NCBI GenBank assembly: GCA_964034945.1
Contig: OZ035962.1
Span: forward strand, 25,231,030-25,295,029
Direction: 5' to 3'
DNA length: 64,000 nucleotides
Origin: Chrysopilus asiliformis
Taxonomy: Eukaryota; Arthropoda; Insecta; Diptera; Rhagionidae
The number at the start of each line of letters is the position of its first letter. Position 1 is the first letter of the stretch. The position numbers and the translations under genes were made by a program. The notes beneath the pieces were generated by a model. The model ran no database searches, was not told the origin of the DNA, and worked only from the letters and a program-made list of their open reading frames with translations. Shown here piece after piece: positions 10,630-22,700 of this stretch.

Positions 10630-11559
10630 TAGGGTGACCATATTTGATTGGGTCAATCCGGACTTGATCATCTTGATCAGGTGGTGTGGGAAGGAGAGGA
10701 GAAGGAGAGATGGTTGAAATTGATTTATTTCTTGACAAGAAATAACAAAATTGTCTAGAAATAAATCATCATTTCGACGAAAACCCAGAAAAAACAATGT
10801 GCGCCGCAGGTGAAATTGCTTAAACATAATGCGGAGCAAAGATTTAAATTAAGTCCTTAGCTTAGAGTGAAAATTAACTTAATTTTTCACGTTCTTTATA
10901 TTTCATAATAATGGCATCGGAAATTGAACAAATACTATTAAAAACCAAAGCGCCGCAGGCGAAATATGTTGAAATACATACACCCCACTATACTAGCTGC
11001 ATGGTAAAAGTCGACTTGTGTACGGCGTAATTGACTTCCTGCAGGAAAATTTAAACCTGCGTTAGGAAAGGTAAAAATGTGTCAACTTGTAGCCGGTGAA
11101 ATTCAAAAATTAAACATGCACCAAGTATAGTGGGGTGTAAGAAGCTGCATAGTTGGCGTGAGATACGTATTTTGAGGATGTAATGTCAAAGTTGTCTGTA
11201 GGCCATAGGTCTGTAGGTCTGTAGGCCCTGTCTGTAGGCCTGTAGGTCTGTAGGTCTGTGGGCCTTGTCTGTAGGCCATAGCTGAATCGTCAAAAATTTG
11301 ACTTGGATTGGCTTCTTTAATGGTATTTTTCTGAATTTACGCCATTTGCTGGAAAAACGCGCCGCAGGCGAAAAAAATGTGATGTAGAGCAATCCCCAGC
11401 CGAAATAGAGTTTTTTTTGGATATTTATTGATAGTTTTTTTCAGCTTTTTGTAGATTGTAACACTAAATTGAAAAATCCAGGGAAAAAGTTTATTTTCCG
11501 GTACAACATGGTCTAAATCCGGTACAGTTACGGCAATTCCGAGATGTATGGTCACCCTA
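10630..11559. mobile_element. hAT-like non-autonomous element (TAGGGTGACC family)
   Basis: Ends are TAGGGTGACCATATTT (10630) and ATGTATGGTCACCCTA (to 11559). The 8-bp flanks GTAATAAC (10622-10629) and GAAATAAC (11560-11567) differ by one base, as expected for a hAT target duplication. Inside are three GCGCCGCAGG-type motifs (10801, 10951, 11361) and an inserted segment at about 10970-11335 related to the 25382-25677 MITE. No transposase is visible. From memory, the ends resemble hAT-Tip100 (Zaphod) elements. Confidence 0.7.
11194..11280. repeat. TGTAGGTC/TGTAGGCC short tandem array
   Basis: Irregular 8-bp units TGTAGGTC and TGTAGGCC, sometimes with an extra CTGTC. It lies inside the MITE-like segment within the hAT-like element of 10630-11559. 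Confidence 0.6.
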
Positions 11560-11567
11560 GAAATAAC

Positions 11568-12900
11568 TAAAAAGCGAAATACATAATTATAAAGGCTTTT
11601 ATTTAGTGAAACAAAAAAAACACAGAATCAAGAAAGAATTTTCATTGATTTGGATCTAGAAGAAAAAATGGTTTACTCTCCAAAGTAAAACATATACAAG
11701 AGTAAAAATATTTTAATGTAGTTTTCTATATAATATTACTGAGAGAGAATTTGAGAGAATTTCGCTTGAAATATAGTAAAAACAATAAAAATAATAATAA
11801 AAAAAATATTGATAAAAATAAATTATAATTTATCAAAAGAAAATAAATAAATAAAAATAATAATAATGAATCATGATATTGAGAATGCTGGTTGTCCTTA
11901 TGACAAATACAATTTAATTTTAATTTTGTGATTTTATTACTAAAATAACATGAGAAAAAAATAACACAAAAAGTTATACACAATGACAAGAAAAAAAAAC
12001 AAATTTAAATAAACGTTGAAATTGTAATGATTTTGTTTTTCTGGTCCCCCTAGAATTCGCTTTTCTTTTGCTATAATTTAGTGTGGTTGTTGATTAAATG
12101 CGTCATGAGTGCCCCCCCCCCCTTTCTTCTCGTAATTTTACATTTCAGGATTTTTTGTATGGAGTTTAGTACTGCCGAAATACTACCTCAAATATAAAAA
12201 AATCTCCACACGCCCTTAAATAAAGGACAGCGTACGGAGAAAAAGGGGATGGATTGAAAACTCTGATTTAAGCTTGTATTTGACCTTGCCAGTTAAAATT
12301 TTTCACCTGCGGCGCAAAGACTTACACCTTTATGGACTTGTTTAATAAAAATCTTGCTTGCAGCGCAAATTTTGTTGCATGCCGAGGAACATTTTATTTC
12401 TTTAACATTTACTTCCCACCGGTTACTAGCCATGTTAACCCTTGAGTTTGACAGTCTTGCATCTTAGAATAGTCTGAACGGAAAGCTTCATTTCGAAAAT
12501 TTTGTTGAAAAAATCAACTTTGCTTCAGTTTTTCTTTAACAAATTTATTCTATTTAAATTTTTTGAGGTCCTTGATCCATGAAAATTGTACTGAATTTAA
12601 TCGATTAAAACATTTTAGATTTCGAAAATTTCAACGGGCATGTGTTTCACGATAGCCACAGTCACTCTAGTTCTAATTCATGCTTCTAGGTACATTTTAT
12701 GTCGTTAGCTTTAGGTTATATCGTTATATTTTATTAAAAATATTTCGTGTTTCGGCCTATATTTTCAGAAACATTTGTTAGGTTGTGCCAAGCACAAAAC
12801 ATTTGTAAACTTCAATAAACGTTTATATGGAAAATGGAGCTTTTTTAGTACACCAACATAAAAAGCTCATATTTTCCTATCCAACAACCGTTGATAATTT
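11568..12900. other. AT-rich sequence, no gene seen
   Basis: Mostly A/T runs. A C-run at 12111-12122 and the sequence around 12090-12240 resemble a decayed GGGGCTGTCC-family MITE. A CACCTGCGGCGCAAA motif at 12307 is a fragment of the hAT-like family. Confidence 0.35.
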
Positions 12901-13883
12901 CATGAAAAACATAAATTTATAACATAGGCTTTTTCTGTGACGTAACATTTCTTCGTTTGTGTGATTATTATTCAATATGCATTTTCGTACACAACTCTAA
13001 CGTGTGTTTTGTCAACATTCTACTTTTATAAAAAAAAATTTTCAACTCTTTCCCATAAAAAAAATTCTCCTAGTGTTATTATCAATTGTGAGTGTTATAG
13101 CGGATTTGATTAACATTTCTAAGTGATAAAAGTTTAATTATGCAACAAAAAATTTCATCTTGAAAATTCTTCTTCGAGAAATAGTGAAACAAAAGTCAGC
13201 CGGCTTTAGGAACAAAAAATTCCATAAAATGCTGATGTAATAACATAGAATTTAATTAAAGGACAATCAGTGCTAAAAGGACATTAATTTCCCGTTAACG
13301 ATTGGGAAAATTTAGTGGAAAATCCACATTGGAAAACCCAATCAGCTTCAAGTTCAGGTAAGTAAAATCGAATCTACAGCAGCCAGCGTGTTATTTAACA
13401 TGTTTGGCGGCCATGTGGAGGTGCACTTTTGAGGCTCACCTGGGGTTTTGTTTAATTGCTCTCCGCCGTATTGAATTCTTGCCTTCATCTGACTTTTGGT
13501 ACATTGCAAAATGACCGAATTGTGTCATGTTGGCGGCCGCTTTTTTTAAATGATTTACGCGACGTGTTATGTGACCAAGTGGCCAAGTAAAATTTGAATT
13601 GTGTGACATAACAAGCGAAGGTTACGTCACACTATCACTACGCGGGGACCACGAATTAATCACAGGCAGACACGATTCTGGACGAGGGACGATTTGTGAT
13701 GGGGGGAGACAGTGGCGCGCATCTCCCCAAAAAGTTCGTCGTTGTAAGAATTTCATTCATTCAATTGCCGACAGTGGAGCACAAAATTTGCCGGAAGCTT
13801 TTTCACCTTTGATTATTTTTGTTGTAGAAGCTCTTGGAGGTAGCTCTGAGACAGGTGTAGGTGGCCACGTGTGGTCATTTTAG
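12901..13883 (+). other. Low-repeat stretch with a consensus splice donor
   Basis: CAG|GTAAGTA at 13355-13364 is a perfect 5' splice site after sequence without AT-run character, and the following 500 bases are GC-richer (GGCGGCCATGTGG, GGCGGCCGC). This could be an untranslated first exon and the start of a long intron. An open frame at 13599-13883 (94 codons) matches nothing I know and I do not call it a gene. Confidence 0.2.
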
Positions 13884-14000
13884 TAATTTATGGTGTTGAA
13901 ATTTTGATATTTCTCTTTTTGATTGAAAAGCGGTAAAATTTCAATACAAGATAATAATGTGTTAATCAGGTGCTGCCTTTATTATGTGGTTGGCTATAGA

Positions 14001-14100
14001 TATGGTGACCATATTTATTTTGAGACAATCCGTGATAAATTGAGGGGAAAGGGGGACGTATTAGGATGGCTGAAACGTAAGAAATTCTAGCGAAAAATTC
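14001..14100 (+). repeat. hAT-like family, left-end fragment
   Basis: TATGGTGACCATATTTATTTTGAG and CAATCCGTGATAA match the left end of the TAGGGTGACC family, but no right end is found nearby. Truncated copy. Confidence 0.45.
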
Positions 14101-14245
14101 TCTTAAAATAAAATAGTTCTGAAACGCGCTTCTTATGGCGAGTTTCACAAAAGCTTTACCAGACATTGGATCAAGCTTGGATTTCGATTTAGCGGTCAAT
14201 TGTCCTTTAATTAAATTCTAAAAATTTCGTGAAACTCGCCATTAA

Positions 14246-14992
14246 TCATACTAATATATAAAAATGAGTTGCTGTCTGTCTGTCTGTCTGTCTGTCTGTT
14301 CCTCTCTCACCCAAAAACGGCTGAACCGATTGACTTGAAATTTGGCATGAGTGTCTGTGGTAGTTCTGGTTCCAACATAGGCATACAGAAAAGTAGCGCG
14401 ACGGGTGGGGGGAGTAAGGGGAGGGGTAAAGTGATTTCGAAACTTAGTTTTTGCGCTATGTTACTCTTTCTCGGGGAAACTACTGAACCGATTGGCCTGA
14501 ATACTAATATATAAAAATGAGTTGCTGTCTGTCTGTCTGTCTGTCTGTCTGTTCCTCTTTCACCCAAAAACGGCTGAACCGATTGACTTGAAATTTGGCA
14601 TGAGTGTCTGTGGTAGTTCTGGTTCCAACATAGGCATACAGAAAAGTAGCGCGACGGGTGGGGGGAGTAAGGGGAGGGGTAAAGTGATTTCGAAACTTAG
14701 TTTTTGCGCTATGTTACTCTTTCTCGGGGAAACTACTGAACCGATTGGCCTGAAATTTGGCATAGGTGTTCGTCGGGGGTCCAGCCCCAACATAGACCCA
14801 TTAAATAGTAGCCCGAGAGGTGGGGGAGTAAGGAGAGGAGGTAAAGTGATCTCGAAACTTAGCTCTTCCTCTATTAACCCTTTCGCGGGGAAACTACCGA
14901 GCCGATTGGCCTGAAGTTTAGCTCCAACATAGACCATCAAAAAAAAAAATTTGAAAAAACTTAACATCGGCAACGACGGGTATGCAAGCTAG
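14246..14992 (+). mobile_element. Helitron-like non-autonomous element with a duplicated 5' part
   Basis: It starts TCATACTAATATATAAAAAT after an A and ends GGGTATGCAAGCTAG before a T, matching the A/T insertion and CTAG end of Helitrons. I see no convincing 3' hairpin. A (CTGT)n tract and the motif CTGAACCGATTGACTTGAAA follow the start. The first 253 bp are repeated head to tail (units at 14250 and 14503) and almost identical, and a further diverged, shorter unit follows. The minus-strand copy near 45.7 kb starts at exactly the same base. The long open frames inside come from the repeat and are not genes. Confidence 0.5.
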
Positions 14993-14993
14993 T

Positions 14994-16210
14994 TTAAAAT
15001 AAAATAAAAAAAAATTATTCGTTAAAATGTATACTAAAAAAAATTATTAGTTATAGTTTTTTCGACATTGTGTACCACAAATCAAAGCAAAAAAAAGCAT
15101 AAACCGTAAACATATTTTATTTTATTTTATCGGTCAATCAGGACAAAATTAGGTTTCAAGTTTTGAACCAGACAGACAGACAAAAAAGTTTTTAAAAATT
15201 TAAAAGCTCTCCGATGTTGTCAAGTGAAAAACGTGTTATAATTTTATCATTTAGGGTACCTTCAGAAATACCTACAAATATTTCTTTTCACTTACAATAA
15301 TCTGTTGTAATCTGTAGAAGAATCTCTGTTTATGTTTGAGCAAATACTATTTAAAATGTCCCAATTACATCGACATGATACAATATTATTAATAATTTTC
15401 ATATGGCACCCATTGCGGTGTTATGTTGTAACCAAAAAAGCGTAGCTTTGGGGGTAACTCTAGCTGGTTTGGTAGACGGGATTGTTGCATGGTTTCGCGT
15501 ATGATTCAAGTTGGGAAATGGGGCCAAGCGAGTTGATAAATCTCGAGCAGAGTTTCAGATTCAGACTTTAATTGCATAATAAATAATTACGCAAAATTTA
15601 ACTAAAAAGCATCAGCAGCCGTAAAAGTATTCATTGCACATCTCCAATGGATTCCGTTTTTGTTGCGATTTCTTAGGCAATAATGAAAAATAAATTTTAT
15701 GCTGATGGCCTCTTTTTTTCTCAGGTGAACTTGACAAAAATTGTAATCAAATGTCACCTGAAGAGACGACGAAATTTTTTTTTTTTTTTGTTCATTCGAA
15801 TTCGAATTATTTCGATTTCCATCTAAAAATGTAATTTTCTTTCAGTCACAATTTCTTATATAAAAAAATTAACGTCGCGTTGGTTTGCCATTTTCCAGTA
15901 TTGTTTGGCCATTTTCATTTTTGTTGTTTATATGGAGAGGAAGTTGCGTAACTATTCGTATATGGTCACCTTGGATACATAATTTTTAATTTGATTGTTT
16001 ATGGGCATAAAGATCAAAACCAAGGTTTCGGAATCGTGAAGTAAATATTTTCCTCGGTAATTACCAACATTTCTGTTTATGTCAATTATTGTATTTCAAC
16101 AAAAAATTGTTATTGTTACCAAACAGAACAACGAAAAAATTAATCAAAAACTTCAATTTAATGAATCAAATATATTTGTCTAGTAGATGTGTATATTTTA
16201 CATACAAACA
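14994..16210. other. No gene seen
   Basis: AT-rich with some less biased parts (15370-15560). At 15710-15726 a pyrimidine tract ends in CTCAG and is followed by 17 open codons, but a poly-T run ends any exon, so I do not call one. Confidence 0.3.
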
Positions 16211-16212
16211 GT

Positions 16213-16720
16213 CTAAGGGCTGTCCATAAAATACGTCACAATTTTCGGGGGAGCATGGCCCTGCGATATTGCCACGGCGACTCCTTACACTAAATCCTTA
16301 CACTAAATCGGAGAAATATAATAAGACCGAGAAGGGAAGGGGGAAGGAGGGGGGGAGGGGAAGCTCCGATAAAACCCGAGGGTGACCACACGTCCCGGAT
16401 TGGTCTTGATAGTTCCAGATTTTCGTTTTTACTCTGGACGTCGTTTTGCCTTGTCGACTATTTTTGAATTTTTTTCAGGCATTAAAAATTTCCAGGCAAT
16501 AAAAATTTCCAGGCAATAAAAATTTCCAGGCATTTAGGAATATATGCTGCTTTATAGACTTCGCATATTCCGTTTGCGAAATTTCACCCGAGGCCGTAGT
16601 AATCTAGCGTCGTAAAAAGGAATCTCAAAAAGGGTCGCAATAAAATGTTAGCAATTTGAAATTTTATTCCATAATTTTAAAAAAAATTGCCTGAGGCGCA
16701 TTTTTTTTGCATACGAAAAG
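16213..16720. repeat. GGGGCTGTCC-family end followed by a hAT-like fragment
   Basis: AGGGCTGTCCATAAAATACG (16214) begins a Tourist-like copy with the usual purine tract (16336-16366). It is cut off near 16377 by GGGTGACCACACGTCCCGGA, the left end of the hAT-like family, which carries three AATTTCCAGGCAATAAA units (16488-16535) and a CCTGAGGCGCA motif at 16690. Both copies are truncated. Confidence 0.45.
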
Positions 16721-18207
16721 CAACAAAATTGAGTGATATTTCCTTTTAGAATATTTTTTACTGAATTTATCCTGACAGTAAATCTGTTATTTTTATTCTC
16801 TGTAGACTTCAGAAAACGTAAAATTGCATTTTATACTTTTCGACTGCATAAAAAATGTAAATCTTTCTGCCAGGAAAAAAAATCAATTACTTTTCGAATA
16901 ACAGGACATAAAAGGAGCTGCTGTTCTTCAAGTAAACAGACAAGACGACCCAAATGGCAATCCCATAAAAATCTTAGGACAGGGAAAATAAATTCACATG
17001 TGACAAGGACATGGCGCGAGGTTGTATTTCGCCTTTTCAAATGTTGTATCCACAAATATTGAACGTCTTGTTGTGCTCCTTACGTGTCTCTTTTATTTGA
17101 ACTTCACTTGCACTAAATTTCATACCCACGACAAATACGAAAACGGGAAATTGATACAAATATTGAGTGTGCGCGAATTCTGTCTTTGCCTTTTCCTGGA
17201 AAATTCTCTGTTGGTGATCTGCACATCCTGCCTTGAGCGGGTGCTGTTTCTTAGAATTTCGCCCTTTCGAAAAATGGAATTTAGGTACCGTTGAGAATTA
17301 TTTTCAAGGAATTCTTCATAGTAATCACACTGCCTTTTTTCAAACAAGAGGGAGAGGGAAAAGGAAATTCCAAATAACGTTGAATATTGAAAAATCTTGA
17401 CTGGTAAAAGATAAATAAATACAAATTTTCAAGGTGAAATTCGAATTCGAGAGACAAGGTGAAATTCTACGAATGATATACATTCTCTGGGGTAGTTCAA
17501 TAAATTTCTTTTTCCTTTTCCTTGATGGCAGAAAAAGGTTTAATTGAGTGAATCAAAGAGCTCTTCAATTGATTTCGCAAGGACGATTTTTATTGCAGAA
17601 CGACTGATGATCAAAGGGCGCCACCTTTGATGATGATTTCTTCAACAAATTTCGATCAAAACGAAATTAAAACTCAAATATCAACCTTTCTTTTCATCGC
17701 TCCCGCCTTCTTTAATACATACTTGGTTTATTTTTCTTTTTTTTTTGCCTAATATCGATTTCCAAGAAAGTTATTGCTTTTCCGAAACTCTTGTCTGGCT
17801 TTAATAATAATGGTTTTTCAGGAATATGAGTTGGAAGTCAGTAATTTTCGTTTTTTCGTCATTCCAGTATCGGTTTTATGGTGAAGAGTGGAAATAAAAA
17901 CTGGACGAAATAAAAACTCGGTCATTTCACTTAAGAGCTGTGAAATTAGGCTACAGGATTAATCTGGCAGGAGTGTTTCTGATGGTATAAGCATAAAAAT
18001 TATGTCAGGATATCCAATGAATTTTATTTTTATGTGAAATATTGTTACGATGGATATAACGAGTTTTATAGTGTAGTTACAATCAACATTTGTTTTATTG
18101 GAAACACGAAAATTGAGTACAGTGTTATGTAATGAAAATTCATGAGGGAATTACGAAAATTGCATAAAATTTAACAATATTCTAGGTGGAATTTAATTGA
18201 AAAACCG
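16721..18207. other. Mostly unique sequence, no gene recognised
   Basis: Base composition is less extreme than elsewhere and a few open frames of 70-110 codons overlap on both strands (16733-17347). None resembles a known protein, and none has both splice signals and a start context that would make it credible. Confidence 0.3.
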
Positions 18208-18215
18208 TTTATAGG

Positions 18216-18610
18216 TAGGGTGGCCATAGTTTTTTTTAGTGAATCCGAGATAAATGACCAGGGTGAGGAAGGGTGAATTTTTGATGCCTTGAAAATGCGC
18301 CGCAGACGATTTTTTTAAAGAACAAGACTCTGCAACGCAGGCCAAAATATTATAGGTTTGAAGACTTCAAAACACTGCAACGCAGACCAAAATTTGTAGG
18401 TTTGAAGACTAAATCGAATAATCCGGGACAAAAATTTGGCTTCTAAGACACCGGGACAGCGGGCCTAAATCCGGCACGTATCATCACTATATATGGAAGA
18501 AGAAGTTGCTCCAACAAATCATAGATTTTTGTATGTGGTAAAAATAATTACTAAAGAATTTCCCTCACGTCTTATTCCGCATTGACACCAAAATAAATAT
18601 GGTCACCCTA
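18216..18610. mobile_element. hAT-like non-autonomous element (TAGGGTGACC family)
   Basis: Ends are TAGGGTGGCCATAG and AATATGGTCACCCTA. The 8-bp flanks TTTATAGG and CTAATAGT agree at 5 positions. The interior has ATGCGCCGCAGACG (18296) and two CTGCAACGCAG units (18332, 18373), then CCGGGACA sequence. Shorter than other copies. No ORF. Confidence 0.6.
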
Positions 18611-19018
18611 CTAATAGTTACAAATTGGATAAAAAAAATTAAATTGCGAATAAACTTGTTTCCATTTAGTACCACCCACAGTACAATTTCAAGAATTGCC
18701 CAATTTACATACAAAATGAATTCGATTAAATTTTTATGAAATTCAATTAAAGATTACTTTACATAATATTTGGCCCACATTTCCAAGTCTGTCTCAATTC
18801 TGCGCCAGTCTTAACCATCTAGAAAATCATCCTATCAAACTTTTAATGTCAATTTACTGATCTCTTCGTTTGGCCAATACCCATGAGTGATTGGCCACCC
18901 AATTCGGGTTACGTGAACTCCAAACCTTACAAAATGACAATGCACAGTCAATAAAAACATGAGAAATAAACTGTGGAACATTAAAAATCGTGCAATTGAT
19001 TATAAAATCGCTACTTAC

Positions 19019-19177
19019 GTACGCACTATGGCTGAGATCTGTGGCAATAGCAACTGAAGAATCGACGTAACTTGAAGCAATTGATTTCTTAAGACGTTGC
19101 TCCTCACTGGGGCTAGCTTTGCTTCGAATGTTGGTCCATAGAACCGTTAAAAGTTTTTTTTTTGCTTTTTGCACCAT
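19019..19177 (-). CDS. Possible first coding exon of an unrecognised host gene
   Basis: On the minus strand an ATG at 19177 opens 53 codons that end exactly at a perfect donor, AC|GTAAGT (boundary 19019/19018, phase 0). The peptide starts MVQKAKKKLLTVLWTNI, is lysine-rich at first and then serine-rich. I recognise no family. Codon use is less AT-biased than the surroundings and no repeat overlaps it. The upstream side is GC-richer and non-repetitive up to 19471, where a retrotransposon is inserted. A downstream exon was not found. A chance open frame beside a cryptic donor cannot be excluded. Confidence 0.25.
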
Positions 19178-19471
19178 AGCCTAGTGCTTATTGCACACTC
19201 TATGCTGTTGCATTATGTTGGGTCGACTTAAAAGTAGGCTTCAGAGACATGAATTCACTTCGTATTCTCCTCTGTGGGCCGTTGGATTTATTACTAGACG
19301 ACAACCGACGATCGACGGAACGAATAAAGGGGTAGCGTCTATTATCGCATTGTTGAACATGAGACCCGACCAGGGTCAACTGCAAATGATTGAAATCGGT
19401 CGGCGCCGCCCCAGCCTCCAAAGCACTGATTTTGTTAGGCACCTATTTTGCACCTACCTGGGCAGCAATAG

Positions 19472-19631
19472 TATAGGCTCTGTGAAATAGCAATAATCTA
19501 GTATTTATTGTACTTTCGATGTACTTAGAATGTAAAATAATGTACTTGACGCGGTATCAAAAAGGAAAAGAGAGACACTTCTAATAAACTGATCGACTTA
19601 ATCGGACGAGTTTTATTTAACTTCGTTTATA
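19472..19631 (+). repeat. 5' LTR (160 bp)
   Basis: Begins TATAGGCTCTGTGAAATAGC and ends CTTCGTTTATA. It contains AATAAA at 19583-19588 as a likely poly(A) signal. There is no clear TATA box in the usual place. Identical to the 3' copy. Confidence 0.95.
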
Positions 19632-19648
19632 GTATCAGAAGTGGAATT
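19630..19648 (+). other. Primer binding site, tRNA-Leu type
   Basis: TAGTATCAGAAGTGGAATT directly follows the 5' LTR. Animal tRNA-Leu genes commonly end CCACTTCTGA(C/T)A plus CCA, whose complement TGGT(G/A)TCAGAAGTGG matches except for TAG in place of TGG. I infer tRNA-Leu as the reverse-transcription primer. Confidence 0.5.
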
Positions 19649-19713
19649 ATCGAACGAACTTAGATCATCGGTGATCTGCGAATTTTGGTGAAAGGTAATT
19701 TTGATAGCTCAAG

Positions 19714-22700
19714 ATGAGGAACTTGCCCGAGGCGGCGAAAAAGTTTTTGAAAGACGCGAACATGAATGAGCTAAAAGGAAAGTTGGCGCATCTCAGTCTT
19801 AGCGTGGCTGGGTCGAAGGCGGCGCTGCTTCTAAGGCTGGAAGAGGCATGGGGCTCCCTAGACCAGCATCAGCTAGCAGCGGAATTGACCACCAGCGCGG
19901 AAACCACAGAATCGGAGACGTCCGAGGAAAGTTCTGGAACCCAAGAACAACGTGTTCAGATGGATGAAGCAGACAACGGTGAATCAATTATGCAGAATAA
20001 CAATGAAGCAGAGTTGGAACGGGAATTAGAACAATTAAGAAAAGCGGTGCAGAAAAGAAAAGAAATCGCCGAACTTAAAAGGACACTGTTGGAATTGGAA
20101 AGTGAGGTTAGTGTTGCAAATAAGAATAATCTATTTCAGTTTCGGGATATTGAGAACTCGTTGCCGCAGTTCAGTGGCGATGATAATTATTCAATTGGAA
20201 AATGGATACAGTCATTCGAAGATGTGGCTAACACCATGAATTGGGACTCCAATATCCGTCTACTTTATGCTAAAAGACTCATGACAGGCACTGCTAAATT
20301 ATTCTTAAGAACGACGAGTGTTAATTCCTGGACAATTCTTAAAAGCAAATTAGTGACCGAGTTTTACCGGGAGACTAACAGCGCAGAAGTTCACGAAGAG
20401 CTACGTAATCGACGAAAACGACGAGAGGAAAGTTTTCATCAGTACGTTTTGTCAATGCAGGAAATTGCCTCGTTGACAGAAATACAGGAAGCAGATGTGA
20501 TGTTTTACATAATCAATGGGATAAATGACACAGATGCTAATAAAATGATCTTGCATCAGGCAAATACCCTTGGAGAACTTAAAAAGTCGCTGAGAAAATA
20601 TGAAAAGCTCAAACTCAGCCGTCCGCTGACATCTAGTGGTCAAATGTCCCAACATCAAATTCCTAACCCTCGACCGAAACCAAATTTTTCAACAAAGCAA
20701 TTTAAATGCTTTAACTGCAATGAGTCCGGCCACACAAGCCAATATTGTCCAAAACCATTTCGACCGAAGGGGTCATGTTTTAACTGCGGACAAATTGGAC
20801 ATAATGCCGTTAACTGTAGTCAGCGACCCAGAGTTGTTCGACAAAGAGATCAACAAAACATCTTAGCGATCCCGAATGGGCCGCAACATCACGGTTTCGA
20901 GGAGAATATTCACTTTAATTTCGAAGGCAGCAGCTCAGACATCGTTTGCCAGTCAAACTTGTTGACTTTACTAGACTCGGGGAGTCCGATCAGTTTCGTC
21001 CAGCACCAGTTTGTTCCTGACAACATGGTAAAGAAAGTGGATAGAAGACAATATAATTTTACCGGAATTAATAACAGTAGGTTGCAAGTGATAGGCGAGG
21101 TAAAATCGAATTTCAATTTTAAAACTAAGTTTTGTCATTTAAAATTATTAGTAGTTGAAGATCAATCTATGAAATATCATGTAATTTTAGGACGCGACTT
21201 TATGAAACAAATAGAGCTTAACTTTACAATGGGAAAAACAGATGTAAATAATTTTAACGAAGAGCAAGAAAGCGATGAATTTCACAGTCAGGACGAAGAA
21301 AGTCAACCGGCTACAAATGTCGTAAGTGAACATTTTCCTAACGAAATCTTAAACATTGACATTTTTGACGACAATACGAAAATTAGAGAATTGAATATTT
21401 CCGAAAATATCCCTTTTGAAATTAAGAAGAAGGTCACAGATATATTTTTTAAAACTAATTATAAAGAAAATCCTAACTCTAGTAATAAATCCAAAGATTT
21501 AGACAAGGTCACATTAAAAATAAAATTAACTAAATTTGAACCGTTTTATTCGACCGCCAGAAGATTACCTTTTTCACAGTTACTCGAACTAAAGAGTATC
21601 TTGAAAGATTTGTTGAACCGCAATATAATTCGCGAAAGCGCTTCAGAGTATGCTTCCCCAATTGTAATGGTCCCAAAAAAGAACGGTGAGACACGGCTAT
21701 GCGTGGATTATCGTGAATTGAACAAAATAACCATTCGCGATAACTATCCCCTCCCGGTAATCGAAGATCTCTTAGATGAATTGAAAGACAAAGTTTATTT
21801 CTCTAGCTTGGACCTACGGAGTGGTTTTCATCAAGTAGACGTCGCGGCTGATTCAATAAAGTATACTGCATTTATAACACCAATAGGGTTATTTGAATTC
21901 ACAAAAATGCCTTTTGGTTTAAAAAATTCCCCTCCCTGTTTTCAGAGGTTCATAAATAAAATATTCAGAAATTTGTTGAATCAGCGCAAAATCATGATTT
22001 ACATGGACGATCTAATGATTGCCACTAAATCAATTACCGAACATTTAGCCATTCTTGAAGAAGTCAACAATTTGATTAATAAATTCTCGTTAGAATTAAG
22101 ATACGACAAATGCAAGTTCTTGTACGAGGAGATTTCATTTTTAGGCTACATTGTAAACTCCTGCGGTATTCGTCCCGGCACTGACCATATATTAACAATC
22201 CAAAACTATTCGGTTCCGAAGAACTCTAAGTGTGTCCAACGTTTCTTAGGACTCTGCTCTTACTTTAGGAGATTTATAAAAAATTTCGCGATAATTGCGA
22301 AACCGTTATATCATCTTTTAAGAAAAGGGGTTGATTTCAAATTTGAACTAAAAGAACAGGAAGCCTTCGAGTTGTTAAGAGGGAAACTTATTGAAGCCCC
22401 AATCCTAGCAATTTATAGTCCTAAAGCAGAAACAGAGCTTCACTGTGACGCTAGTAGTCACGGATTTGGAGCTATAGTACTGCAGAAACAAAACGACGGA
22501 AAATTCCACCCCATCTTTTTCTTTTCGAAACGGTGTACGGAGGTAGAATCGCGGTACCACAGCTATGAGCTGGAGACGCTGTCAATCATTTACGCGCTCC
22601 GAAGATTCCGAATCTATTTATTGGGGATTCAATTTAAAATAGTTACGGACTGCCAAGCTTTAACACTTACCCTGAAGAAAAAGATCATCAATCCGAGAAT

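Noticed and set aside
14269..14973. Long overlapping open frames on both strands (up to 137 codons)
   Set aside because: They follow the Helitron-like tandem units. Both strands are open at once and the frames repeat with the units.
15710..15790. Possible exon after a good acceptor (pyrimidine tract, CTCAG)
   Set aside because: Only 17 codons before a poly-T run, no donor, no recognised peptide.
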